Positions 19,426 through 29,613 of a stretch of DNA of 52,944 nucleotides are shown one piece after another. The stretch is from positions 1-52,944 of the forward strand of contig LT642158.1 in NCBI GenBank assembly GCA_900128585.1, in the 5' to 3' direction. The position numbers and the translations under genes are program-made. A model generated the notes under the pieces. It was not told where the DNA came from. It ran no database searches and saw nothing but the letters and a program-made list of their open reading frames with translations. Positions within the stretch are counted from its first letter, which is position 1; each line of letters starts with the position of its first letter. Origin of the DNA: Stramenopiles sp. TOSAG23-3 (Eukaryota; Sar).

Positions 19426-22400
19426 ATGGATATCATGATGGCGCTGGAGGCGTCCAGCCTCAAGGCGTTGCATGAGGACTTCGACCAAGACCCGGACGGC
19501 CTGGAATTAGAGCCTTACCTGTCCGTATTTTTAAATCGTTTGCCGAAAGAAAAGCTTGGGGAAACACACGAAGAAAAGGTTATGTTAATAAAGGATCTGG
19601 TAGAGCTATTTGAGCAAGTAGATGTTAATGGGGATGGAAGCATGGAGTGGGATGAGTTCACGGGCTATTGCATCGATAGCGGTATGGCTGCAACCAAGCA
19701 TAAGGCGATTGTTCTCTCAGAGCTATACGCTGAAGCAAAGTATAGAGACAAACAGCTGCACGGTGCGTTCATTTCAAAGTTGTTATGGTTTCAAGAAGTC
19801 TCCAAGTTGTGCGTCATAGGACATGGTAAAAAATGCCTCGAAGTGTACGAAGCAATGGAAGAAGCTGGGCCACGGCTGCTTCACAAAATCGAAAGTTCAG
19901 CGAGCTTAGCGGCAGGGAGGGAAGCTGTGGAAGCTGGGGCGGTCCTAGCGAGTGAATACTTGGCGCGCTTTAACTTAATTGCGATGTCAACGTCGGATTT
20001 GGCGCTCTCGTTTTTTCAAGAGAGGTACGCACGAAGTACGAAATCGGTGCCTTTCTTTAGGAAGAGAATCCATACGCCACAGGCACAGTCTATTTTACGT
20101 TGGTGCGATTGGAAAAATGTTGGTCTCTTGTTTTCCAGTGGTGGTCTGGTTCCTACTGTATATGGCTGGAGCGTGCGCTTGAAAGGGAGTGAAATTAAAT
20201 GCGAACAAACACACGCGCTAGAAATGCACAAAGATATCATTACCGACATTTGTCTCTCAACAGGATTTGGAATTAACGAAGATTTTTGCGTTCTATCTAC
20301 TGCGTCCATGGACAGGACCATCAACGTGTGGGGGATCGGGACCATGGCGGACCGGACACGTGGGGCTGCGAAGAGTCACCGAAAGACTATGCTAGGGCAC
20401 GATGCTGGGATTTTGTGCCTTGCAGATTGCAAGGATGGGCGGACTATTATTAGCTGTGGTTTCGACTACGACGCGTACGTTTGGGATGTGAAGGCTTTAG
20501 ATTGTGCCCCCATAATAAAATTGAAGGGTCATCGGTTTCCGTTACGCCGTTGTCATTTCATCAACGGCCGAGGGATCACGATTGACAAAATGGGGTGGGT
20601 TAAATACTGGAATTTGACTACGGATCTCGGCGCTGGCCAAAATCGGTGTTTACAGACAGTCCGGCCAACAAACAAAGATTGGAAGCCGTCTAGCACAGTT
20701 GCATTATACCCCCACAAACGTCTAGTGTTTGCTGCTCAGAAATTGCTCGTGTTTGATACGGTTCGAGTACGACCCAAGGAACTTCCAATCGCCAGCGTCA
20801 TTTACAATGACATTAGTATGACCATAGCAACGGCAACGGGGACGACGGTGAAACTATGGGATGCCGCAACTGCAGAAATGGCTCATGAATTTCACGAATG
20901 CATGGATCATGAGATTTCGACAATGGTGCTAGATGACCGAAAAAGAAAGTTTATTTTGGCAGATATTAAAGGGAACGTTAAATGTTTCAATTACTTGAAC
21001 GGTGCAATGATGAAAGACGCCGACCAGCCGCACACAGAAAATGTTTCCGCTATGATATATAGTGTGGAAGACCGATGCTTAATTACAGTTGGTTGGGATC
21101 GCAAACTAATTGTATTGGACGAAGAGCCGGGAGAGGACGATATTCCCACTTTGCGATCGGTCGCCGATGCTCATGAAAATGATATTTCCGCCGCGGCGTT
21201 TTCTCACCCGTTGTCGCTGATAGCAACAGGCGATTCCCAAGGGGTTGTAAAAATGTGGGATTTCCAATTTCTGACATTTGAAGGAATTTGCCACAGCTCC
21301 GGTATTGAAGTCACATGCATGAAATTTGTGGACCCGTACCCTATCTTGCTGGTGGCGGACTTCTCGGCTCAAATACACGTTTATCAGGTACGACCAGCGA
21401 TTCCTCGCCACAAGTTGTTAGGGACTTTCCTGAATTCGTGGGTAGATAAGTTTGGACAGCAGGCCACGTGGCCCATTTTAACGATGGAATTAGTGTACAA
21501 TGAAGATGGAGGATCTGAAATAGTCGATGGGGTCCACGAGGGTTCCCTAACGCTTGTTTGTGGGGACGAAGGGGGCAACATTTGTACATTAGATTTGGGA
21601 GGTTTCTTAAGAGACTCTAATATAACCGCGTGTGACCCCGAAAAGTTGCCCATCAACCGAAATAATTATTATGCCAGGCGAATGTTCGAGCGTGTTGGCG
21701 ATGGTCGAAAGAAGAAGAAACCCAAACCGGAAAACGATAACAGTGCAGATAATGAAGCATCCATGTTTGCGGACGAAATAGTTGAGAAAAGCACTACTAA
21801 AACTACGGTATCACCTTTGCCGGCGATACTAACCCCCATTGCGGCCCGAAAACCCGGTGAATCGACATTGGTGTATCCACAGCCTAACACAACGCGCCAG
21901 TCCGCCACATATGCTGACAGTGATGCGGGTGAGAGTGGGCAAACACCTGCTGAACGCACAGCCAAGCGATCGCTCTCCCTTCCAAAAATATACTTGCACG
22001 CAGGAAATGACGCCCCTGAAGAACAGGTAATTCTCGCTAGCACCCCTGCCACAAAAAATAAAGATAGGTTCCTCGAAAGTCTTGCAAAGGCTAGCCCAAT
22101 AAAAAAAATGCCGGGAATTCGTCTGTTGCATCGCTTTGAGGCTCATCAATCAAGGATCAAGACGTTGAGTGTTACTGCGTCGCCAGACATACTGTTGACA
22201 GCATCAGACGACATGACGTGCCGTTTGTGGACTTTAAATGGCCAAGCTAAGGGAATTTTAACCAGAGGAGAAGATGCTGATGCAAGCAGGGGCGCAAGAA
22301 AAAAGGTCTGGGTCTCTCCTGTTGACGGTTTAGCTAGAGAAATGGAAAAACTTAAGGATGCAGAAGAATTGGTGGATGCTGTGAAAGAATTCGAAAAGGA

Positions 22401-24063
22401 GCAAGCAGCTGAAGAGGAAGAAGAAGAACGGAAACGCGAGGAACTGGAAGAACGTCGACGACGGCACGAAGCGGCTGGTGGCGCCCTCGCAGCTGACCTC
22501 AAAAGGGAAAGAGAGAGGGAGCGACTGGTGGACCAGCTGGAGGGGGAAAAGACGTGGGTTCTAAGCGATGCCGAACTAGGCCGAATACAAGCAAGAGAGG
22601 CCGCCCAAGAGGCAATAAAACGCCGGGCAGAAAAAAAGGCAGCAAAGCGATCGGCAGAAGAAGCAGAAGATGCCGAAATGATTGAACTATTATCTGATCC
22701 TCCCCCATTGGACGAGCTTAAGAAGTTAAGGATGCAGTCAACGGGATGCGGGTTAACGCCCGATGACCCAGAGAATTGGGACCTGGCCGGCATGAACAAA
22801 CAAAAACAGCTATATCCAAGATTATACGGTGAAAGACATCGCGCAAAAATGCTAGAGGAGGAAAAAGTGGCAAAAAAGGGAGGAGAGCGGGACCTACTGA
22901 AACCTTCTGAGTGGTTACTAGAGCAGTACAAAGTCCACAGTAATGTTGTACATCAGTTGGAATTGAAACACCAACGGGTCAAAGATAGTATTGCAAAATC
23001 AAAAGCATTACTTAGAGCAAGAAAAATCGAAGCAGAAAAACAAGCGAAGAAAAGGAGAAGAAAACCTCGCCAGAAAAAACAATATGAGAAGGACCAGATG
23101 GAAATTGCAAAAGAGAAGGCACTTAGACGCGCACAAACGTCCGGTATGCTCCCAACCAACGAGACCCCCGAAGACGCTCGGAAGAGGGCGATGGCCTCGC
23201 ACAAGTTGGCATCCATCGTAAACTCGTTTGACACCTTAATACAACAAACGACGAAAGATGAAGCAGAAACGATAAAACTTCGAAAGGCAAGACGGGATGC
23301 ACTTGATGCAACGAAGCGAAAGAAAAAGAAGAAGAAAAAGCGAAAACAGAAGGCAGCAAGTAAGAAGGATAGTGAGGGCGACGAAAAATCAAGGGAAATA
23401 CTGGCCGAAGAATTGGAGCAGGAAGAAGAGCGGTTAAGAATAGAGCGTGTTCGGTTGAAAAAGAAGTTACATTTTGGGACGTACGGCGCAAAATATGTAC
23501 GGCACATGCGCCACGTGCTAAAAAAGTTAACAAATAAAAGCGGCAACAAACACAAAATTGTCCTTGAAGACTTCCTTGCAATGGAAAGAAAAGATGCAGA
23601 ACAATCACAAGGTTCGGGTGGCTCGCACATGGCAGATCACATGGAAAGCATGTTTAAAAGCATTGATGTTGGTGGTGACGGAATGGTCGACTTGGAGGAT
23701 CTCATTTTTATTCTCTTTAAAAAGACAAACAAATCTGAACGGGAAGACATCACAGATTACATTAAAATGGAAGTATCACCACGACTTGGCGGGGACGGGA
23801 AGAGACAGCTGGCGCCAGAGGAACTTGAGGAACTGCATCAAATTTTTAAGATGTGGGATGAAGATGCAAGTGGAAGCTTAGAGCCAGAGGAGATAAAGCG
23901 GGTGCTACCTTATGATTGTGGGATCGAACCGCACGAACTAGCAAGGATTCTTGCAGATGCAGATACGAACAAAGACGGTGTCATCGATAAAAAAGAATTT
24001 GTAGAAATGATGAGAGAACTTTTCGATGACAATTTGCACAAAACATACACAGTCGAGCTTTAA
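19426..24063 (+). CDS. EF-hand/WD40 protein of the WDR49/CFAP337 type
   Basis: The protein has 1545 residues. An N-terminal EF-hand at about 66-77 (DVNGDGSMEWDE) precedes WD40 repeats at about 225-620 (units ending in NVWG, YVWDV, KLWD, KMWD). A low-complexity linker follows, then an isolated last WD unit near 900-938 (TASDDMTCRLWTL). A long, highly charged helical segment covers about 975-1400, with a Lys-rich stretch (KRKKKKKKKRKQK). Three C-terminal EF-hand loops lie near 1414 (DVGGDGMVDLED), 1478 (DEDASGSLEPEE) and 1512 (DADTNKDGVIDKKE). EF-hand plus WD40 is the arrangement of WDR49, WDR64 and CFAP337-type axonemal proteins, so a calcium-responsive axonemal role is likely. The long charged segment and C-terminal EF-hands exceed the typical family layout. 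The gene is divergent from DRC12-like and convergent with IFT122. Confidence 0.8.
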   Translation: MDIMMALEASSLKALHEDFDQDPDGLELEPYLSVFLNRLPKEKLGETHEEKVMLIKDLVELFEQVDVNGDGSMEWDEFTGYCIDSGMAATKHKAIVLSELYAEAKYRDKQLHGAFISKLLWFQEVSKLCVIGHGKKCLEVYEAMEEAGPRLLHKIESSASLAAGREAVEAGAVLASEYLARFNLIAMSTSDLALSFFQERYARSTKSVPFFRKRIHTPQAQSILRWCDWKNVGLLFSSGGLVPTVYGWSVRLKGSEIKCEQTHALEMHKDIITDICLSTGFGINEDFCVLSTASMDRTINVWGIGTMADRTRGAAKSHRKTMLGHDAGILCLADCKDGRTIISCGFDYDAYVWDVKALDCAPIIKLKGHRFPLRRCHFINGRGITIDKMGWVKYWNLTTDLGAGQNRCLQTVRPTNKDWKPSSTVALYPHKRLVFAAQKLLVFDTVRVRPKELPIASVIYNDISMTIATATGTTVKLWDAATAEMAHEFHECMDHEISTMVLDDRKRKFILADIKGNVKCFNYLNGAMMKDADQPHTENVSAMIYSVEDRCLITVGWDRKLIVLDEEPGEDDIPTLRSVADAHENDISAAAFSHPLSLIATGDSQGVVKMWDFQFLTFEGICHSSGIEVTCMKFVDPYPILLVADFSAQIHVYQVRPAIPRHKLLGTFLNSWVDKFGQQATWPILTMELVYNEDGGSEIVDGVHEGSLTLVCGDEGGNICTLDLGGFLRDSNITACDPEKLPINRNNYYARRMFERVGDGRKKKKPKPENDNSADNEASMFADEIVEKSTTKTTVSPLPAILTPIAARKPGESTLVYPQPNTTRQSATYADSDAGESGQTPAERTAKRSLSLPKIYLHAGNDAPEEQVILASTPATKNKDRFLESLAKASPIKKMPGIRLLHRFEAHQSRIKTLSVTASPDILLTASDDMTCRLWTLNGQAKGILTRGEDADASRGARKKVWVSPVDGLAREMEKLKDAEELVDAVKEFEKEQAAEEEEEERKREELEERRRRHEAAGGALAADLKRERERERLVDQLEGEKTWVLSDAELGRIQAREAAQEAIKRRAEKKAAKRSAEEAEDAEMIELLSDPPPLDELKKLRMQSTGCGLTPDDPENWDLAGMNKQKQLYPRLYGERHRAKMLEEEKVAKKGGERDLLKPSEWLLEQYKVHSNVVHQLELKHQRVKDSIAKSKALLRARKIEAEKQAKKRRRKPRQKKQYEKDQMEIAKEKALRRAQTSGMLPTNETPEDARKRAMASHKLASIVNSFDTLIQQTTKDEAETIKLRKARRDALDATKRKKKKKKKRKQKAASKKDSEGDEKSREILAEELEQEEERLRIERVRLKKKLHFGTYGAKYVRHMRHVLKKLTNKSGNKHKIVLEDFLAMERKDAEQSQGSGGSHMADHMESMFKSIDVGGDGMVDLEDLIFILFKKTNKSEREDITDYIKMEVSPRLGGDGKRQLAPEELEELHQIFKMWDEDASGSLEPEEIKRVLPYDCGIEPHELARILADADTNKDGVIDKKEFVEMMRELFDDNLHKTYTVEL

Positions 24064-24515
24064 AGATTTTAAATGTATATATTAATTAGTAAAATCTCAG
24101 GAGCAGCGATAAAGTTCGCAGTATATGAATGGACAAAAACCTTCATTGGGCAAAAGGAGCAGATTCACTTTCGCGGTATATGAAGAAAATAAATTTAATT
24201 TAATNNNNNNNNNNNNNNNNNNNNNNNNNNNNNNNNNNNNNNNTCCACACATCATCATATGTTTAATTGTTACAGACAACGAGCCCCTTTAAAACATTTA
24301 TGATATGCCGCTGAGTAATTTTAAGACCAATCAATTGGAATCTTAAGCAGCAGTTATCGCCTTTAATTTTAATTTCCCAAACTTAAACTTAGATTTTCAG
24401 ATCGTATGATAAATGATAAAAGCCTGCTTATTTATGATAAGTTGAACATACTGTCCTGGGATTAATTTCATCGCGTACATTGATTTCAATGTTTCTCGCA
24501 GCGAAAACAGTTTAC
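24064..24515. other. Convergent 3' intergenic region with an assembly gap
   Basis: This 452 bp AT-rich region separates the 3' ends of the WD40/EF-hand gene and IFT122. A motif of the form CGC(A/G)GTATATGAA occurs twice, near 24118 and 24173. The N run is annotated separately. I see no gene here. Confidence 0.45.
24205..24243. other. Assembly gap (39 N)
   Basis: This is a run of 39 undetermined bases in AT-rich intergenic sequence. Confidence 0.98.
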
Positions 24516-27500
24516 TCAGGCGTTCGAGACAAACGGTTTATGGTCTCCTTTTAGCTGGCAGAATTCGTAATCATTTCCATGAAAAAACCTTCGTTCATTC
24601 AAAACAATATCTACCCCATCGCCCACCATGTTCCTGAAGTATCTTGGTATCTGGGAGCCCCCACATTCCATTACGTAGATGTCCTCGGAAGCAATCCCCC
24701 GTAGAATCCCTTCGTCAACTTCAACAGGTGAATAATTTCCGGATTCAAAGCGAAGGCATCTACGGCCAAATTCGTCTTCAACCTGCTTTGAGCGGCCTGA
24801 TGCGCCTTGGCCATGGGGGTTTGTGCCAGCGGCCACGCTTGCACGCCATTGGTCGATTTTGTCATCCATAGCGTCGCCTTTTCGCAAGATTGAACTTGCA
24901 TTTTCCGCACGATCACCTTCTAAAGGCGCGTCCATCTCCAAAATTTTCGCCCCTTCCTCGCGCGACATCCCCTCGGGTAGCTTAAACTCCACAAGAGGCA
25001 CAGGGTGAAATGTTAAGAAACAGCGCTGGAATTGCTGTCCACACTGAACACAAATATCCCCTGTATTTGCTGTATTCACTAATGCGTTGGAAGTGTAACA
25101 GCGAGTGCACACTGGTATTAAATCCTCTTTGTCGCTATACGGCTTTGCCTGGAGGTGAATGATTGCAATGTCAACAGAGTCTCGCCAACTGAAAGGAATT
25201 TTATACGCCTGTAAACGATCGTACGCCCATCGCGCCAATTTAAAGGCTTCCAACTGTTGGGAAGTCTGCGCAAGTGCATACAAAATGTGCACACGAGAAA
25301 GGCCCGCGGGGTCTTTTTTCAAAGGCCCGAGTACGTTCAGTAAATATCGGGATGCGTTAAATACAGTATGGGCGTCCAACGTCGTAAACGGTTCTTCCGT
25401 GTACTGCCAGATAAAATTGTACGCATGGTACATGGAGGCATGATCATCAGCCACTTTCGCTTTCCGAATGTGCATCTCTCGGTCGGCTTGATCCTCCGCC
25501 TTCTGTGCCACGGCCAAGTGCTCCTCCGCCAATTCAAAATTATGTCGTGCAGCATCAGTGTAGCGCCCCTCCGAGATTGCATTTTCTGCCAACGATGCAA
25601 CTAACTTAATGCTCATCAACGGTTTCCCAGCACGGCGGTACGCAGCTTGTGCCTCTTCGAAGCGGTCTTCACCGGCCAAGTACTGTGCATAAGGCTCGAA
25701 TACATTGTCATTGAACTGACCTGGATGGTTCTGCGCCAGTTCCATAGCGGCTTCCCAGTCTCCATTTGCCATTAAAAGTTTCATAAGTTCGCCAATTGCG
25801 CCCAACTTCACATACGTTTCTTTCGCAAACTTATGATGCCCATTACTTTGAAAGAATGCCGCAATTCGCCGAAGGTGGCCATCTTCAGAATTGGGGAGTT
25901 TTCGTACCAAGCTAACCAATTCCTCGGCCCCATTATGGTCGATCAAAAGGCCTATGGCACGTTCGTAGTCGCCGCTGTCCGAGAACATTGTTGCCGCACT
26001 CTTCCAATCTGCAGTATCTCTTGACCACTCTGCCTGTTGCCTTGTTAGATCGGTCACATTGATATTCTTGGATTTTGCCGCATACGCTTTTGCAGCATCC
26101 CAATTACGCAAATCGGCGTACATCTCAATAGCCAGGTCTACGTTGTTGGAGCGCTCAAATGCTTTCGCAGCATCGTTGTACCGCCCTTGGTAGGCAAGGA
26201 TCCGGCCCAGGAACACCGCATCATCGGCTTTTCCGTCTCCTCGCAATCCACTTTTAGACGCCTCAATGTGATTTAGCAATTCAATGTACCGCATGTCCCG
26301 TACTCGGATGAACGCCTTTCTTGCAATACCCAAACGCATTTTTTCCAAAGATTCAGTTGCCAACAGTCGCCAGTCGCTTTCGGTTACCCCCAGGCATGCG
26401 ACTGCGTACGCTTGGTCGTACTTTTTGTCTTCCAGAAACCGGTATAAAGAAGCACTTTGGGGCACGTCGATGGTTTGCATCGATATCCTATGCAAACAAA
26501 AAATTTTGGAACCCGTGAAACCAACGACAAACCCCTGCATTTTTTGCCTGGCGACAGGGTAGTCTCCTGTCTTTATGGACAGCATATTGTTACCACTGAA
26601 GCACAGCATGTCTTCCATCTCTGTGTTGAAAGAAACGCTGTTAGCATTGGTCTCCTTGAACAACAGCTCGCTCGTTTTCAAGTCGTAGACCAAGCAATTG
26701 TTCTTGTTGTCCACCACTGCCAGCTTCCGCCGGGTCATGGACAGGTCAAGACAACGCACACTACAATTTTGACGAATCAGCAGAATTGGGAAGGGATTAT
26801 TGATGAAGACTTCGAACACTGCACCGTTTTTCAGACCGATCAAAACCCCTTCTCTGCCAGGTGCCCCTCCTATTACTTTTATGTAGCGAATGACGCTCTC
26901 CATCACCCATTCCCTTTCTTTCGTGCCGCGGAACGAGTACAACTGCAGTTTTCGCTCGTGGCAGAGAATAACATGCCTGCTTGTCATCACTAGTAAATTG
27001 CAGTCGAGGCGCTTGTTGATACGTTCTTTGACTTTATAATGCATGTTGTTGGCTACATCACCCGCCACCTCGTACAACACAATTCTGTCCGGGAGCTGCA
27101 CGGCCAACCGGTCCTTATACACGGCGATCTTTTTCACGTAATCGCGACATTTGATTCGTACCTTCTGTTCGGTAATTAAGTGCTGAACAATTACGTCCGT
27201 CATAAAGTCTCGGTAAGCGTAGCGCTCTTTGTACAGCCCGTGTACTGTGTTGAACATCATTTGGACCAGCTCAATTTCTCCATCGTTTGTTCCGATGGCA
27301 ACATCGTTGTGCTTTGGGCGTGGCGCAACTGCCCACACCCAGTCTTTTTGCTCGGATATTGTCGTCAATTTCACGCCTTCCTTGGTCCACAAGGATGCCT
27401 TGTGGTCGCTGCCTCCGATGGCGATGTACTCTCCGTCCCCGCAATAACCAAGACTGCACGGGTCGAACCCTAGCTTGCGGTCTTTGCCGTGTTGTGCACC

Positions 27501-28145
27501 GCTGATTTGCCAAAAGCTTAGGGTTTGGTCCCAGCAACCGACCGCCAAAATGTCATAAGGCTGGTCTTCTTTTGGGGGTTTCCATTGCATGCACCAGATG
27601 GGCGCGCCACCGGAACGTTCGATGCAAATTTTCTCCTCCCCATCCTTGCTCCTCAAAGAGACGGTTCCGTTGAAGTGGCCCAACGTCAGAAACTGCCCGT
27701 CGTTCGTCCAGGCGCAGCAGCAAATTTTCGACAAAACCTTGTGCTTTTGGACGTTCTTCTGCTCGGGAGACCATAGCCCAAAATCGGACGATGTGCAAGA
27801 CGCCAGAGAGTGGGTGACTGGGTTGTACGCCAAGTGCTGCACGCTATCGTTATGAGAATATTTCAAAATACCCTCCGCTTTGGACGTCCAGATAATTATT
27901 GTGTTATCCGCACCCCCTGACGCAAAACGCTTCCCGTCTGCACTATACGTAACGGCGTAGACCGTGTCTTTGTGCCCCTTCAAAGAGTGCTGCAAGTCCC
28001 CATCCAACGCATCATACACGAGGACACGATTTCCAACACCTACCACCATCTCTGAGCCGTTTGGCTTAAAAGCAATACTCCACACAGGTGGCCGCTTGTC
28101 GCCGCGCTCGGGCATGGTATCCTGCCATATTACCTTGGTTTTCAT
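24516..28145 (-). CDS. IFT122: Intraflagellar transport protein IFT122
   Basis: The protein has 1209 residues. I use the ATG at 28145 (MKTKVIWQDTMPERGDKRPP); the open frame continues to 28199 without an ATG. The N-terminal WD40 region carries lines typical of IFT122, such as LKGHKDTVYAVTYSADGKRF, NTIIIWTSKAEGILKYSHND and SSDFGLWSPEQKNV. A second propeller reaches about residue 570, and TPR-like helical repeats cover about 590-1000. Near 1010-1040 a zinc-ribbon-like segment has two CxxC pairs (PVCTRCYT and ICVQCGQQF), followed by a C-terminal domain. IFT122 is a core subunit of the IFT-A complex, which drives retrograde transport and carries membrane proteins into cilia. Length and domain order match animal and algal orthologues (about 1200 residues). 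It shows that the organism makes cilia by IFT. Confidence 0.95.
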   Translation of the reverse strand: MKTKVIWQDTMPERGDKRPPVWSIAFKPNGSEMVVGVGNRVLVYDALDGDLQHSLKGHKDTVYAVTYSADGKRFASGGADNTIIIWTSKAEGILKYSHNDSVQHLAYNPVTHSLASCTSSDFGLWSPEQKNVQKHKVLSKICCCAWTNDGQFLTLGHFNGTVSLRSKDGEEKICIERSGGAPIWCMQWKPPKEDQPYDILAVGCWDQTLSFWQISGAQHGKDRKLGFDPCSLGYCGDGEYIAIGGSDHKASLWTKEGVKLTTISEQKDWVWAVAPRPKHNDVAIGTNDGEIELVQMMFNTVHGLYKERYAYRDFMTDVIVQHLITEQKVRIKCRDYVKKIAVYKDRLAVQLPDRIVLYEVAGDVANNMHYKVKERINKRLDCNLLVMTSRHVILCHERKLQLYSFRGTKEREWVMESVIRYIKVIGGAPGREGVLIGLKNGAVFEVFINNPFPILLIRQNCSVRCLDLSMTRRKLAVVDNKNNCLVYDLKTSELLFKETNANSVSFNTEMEDMLCFSGNNMLSIKTGDYPVARQKMQGFVVGFTGSKIFCLHRISMQTIDVPQSASLYRFLEDKKYDQAYAVACLGVTESDWRLLATESLEKMRLGIARKAFIRVRDMRYIELLNHIEASKSGLRGDGKADDAVFLGRILAYQGRYNDAAKAFERSNNVDLAIEMYADLRNWDAAKAYAAKSKNINVTDLTRQQAEWSRDTADWKSAATMFSDSGDYERAIGLLIDHNGAEELVSLVRKLPNSEDGHLRRIAAFFQSNGHHKFAKETYVKLGAIGELMKLLMANGDWEAAMELAQNHPGQFNDNVFEPYAQYLAGEDRFEEAQAAYRRAGKPLMSIKLVASLAENAISEGRYTDAARHNFELAEEHLAVAQKAEDQADREMHIRKAKVADDHASMYHAYNFIWQYTEEPFTTLDAHTVFNASRYLLNVLGPLKKDPAGLSRVHILYALAQTSQQLEAFKLARWAYDRLQAYKIPFSWRDSVDIAIIHLQAKPYSDKEDLIPVCTRCYTSNALVNTANTGDICVQCGQQFQRCFLTFHPVPLVEFKLPEGMSREEGAKILEMDAPLEGDRAENASSILRKGDAMDDKIDQWRASVAAGTNPHGQGASGRSKQVEDEFGRRCLRFESGNYSPVEVDEGILRGIASEDIYVMECGGSQIPRYFRNMVGDGVDIVLNERRFFHGNDYEFCQLKGDHKPFVSNA

Positions 28146-29613
28146 TCTGGTTTTAAAAAAGAATGGAAGCACTACTTCTAATTCAATACCTTTCCACAAC
28201 GAAATTCTCTCTACTACAATATTTCAGTCTTTATTTTTCCTTGAACTATGTTGAAAGATGAATACATCATATATTATCTTCTTCTTCAACAAATTCTTTT
28301 TTTGTTAATAAAAAATAATTCTTCTTTTTTAATTTTATTTTTCTTCTATCAAAAAAATTGAATTCAATTGCTTTGTTTAATGCTTCTTGCTGCTCTGATG
28401 CTCTGCTGAATCATATTATTCATTCTATTTAAGAGCCTCCTCCTTCTTATCTCCCACCTACAGTATTTAAAGTATAGCTCTATCATCTCAAATTGTTACA
28501 TTTTGGAATGTTAGTTATTATAAATGATTTCTTATTGTAATTATGATACACCCTATCAGATATAGTTAATTGAAGATTTCAAATTGAGTTTAAACATTCA
28601 GGTGCTGTACAACTATATAAACAAATACAACACACAGCAAACATTCATTGCAAAAAACAAGTGAATGATATGTACATGTACTAAAATAATTTAACATATA
28701 GATATCATCGGATACAAAATGTCTCTGTAGAGAAATTTGAATTTTTTTTTGTTCAACCAACCGTCGTCGGCCTTGTCTTGTCATTGTAGTTCTATTTACC
28801 AAATCCTATTTAAGTTCATTTAATAATGTTATTAAATGATATTAAAAGTTTATATAATGTCTATATATATTTATATTCTAATAAATACAGATCTTTTGAA
28901 GAATCAATCTTCAGTTGTTTCTGATGGTACAAACATTCATTGTATGTAACAATACCTTAACAGCATGGCGATCGGGCAGCGCCTTCTCAGATCTGGAGCG
29001 GTTACTGATTTTTGGTTAATACTGCGAGCTGCGAGCACAAGTAGTTGCAACTGCTTCATCACGGCCATTTTTTTGTGTTCCTTACTTGAGTTGAATACTT
29101 ACTGTTGCTGTACGTTGTACGGACCAGATAACCGAAATGAAGATCGTTTCTTACTTTTACCTTTAGCCCGTATAGTCATCGAAGACTATCATCATTATAA
29201 TCACAACTCTCATCTCAACCTACTACTACTTAACAAAAATTTTAATGGTGGGATAATTAGTGAGAATAGTAGGAGGTATTAGTAGAGGAGAAAAAAAACA
29301 AATTATATTATTAATTAATGATTATTATTTATTAATAAAATCTAATATTAATATTAATTAACAAGATAGAAGAAGAAGAAGAAGGAGGAAGAAAACAACA
29401 ACAACAAAGAAAAAAAAATTGAAAAGGAATTTAAAATTTATAAATGGGGAAGAAAGAGGGAAAAACAACAATGATACAAATGGTCACATCTAGTGACGGA
29501 CGAACGAAACTTGTACAGTCCCACTACCTAATTGCCCGATATTTACCAATTCATTGCAGGCATTTTGCCAGAAACAAGTAGTGCGTATTTGAACACTATT
29601 TACAGTTCCCACA
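28146..29613. promoter_or_regulatory. Long divergent intergenic region
   Basis: This 1468 bp gap lies between the divergent IFT122 and VTT-protein starts. Most of it is very AT-rich, with pyrimidine-rich runs at about 28270-28345 and a GAA/GGA purine run at 29370-29400. A less AT-rich island at about 28960-29180 contains a 105-codon ATG open frame of unknown status (28965-29282, +) with no recognised motif. I do not call it a gene. Confidence 0.4.

Noticed and set aside
22146-22931. 261-codon antisense Ser-rich frame
   Set aside because: It is the complement of the Glu/Lys/Arg-rich segment of the WD40/EF-hand gene; Ser/Leu richness is the expected shadow.
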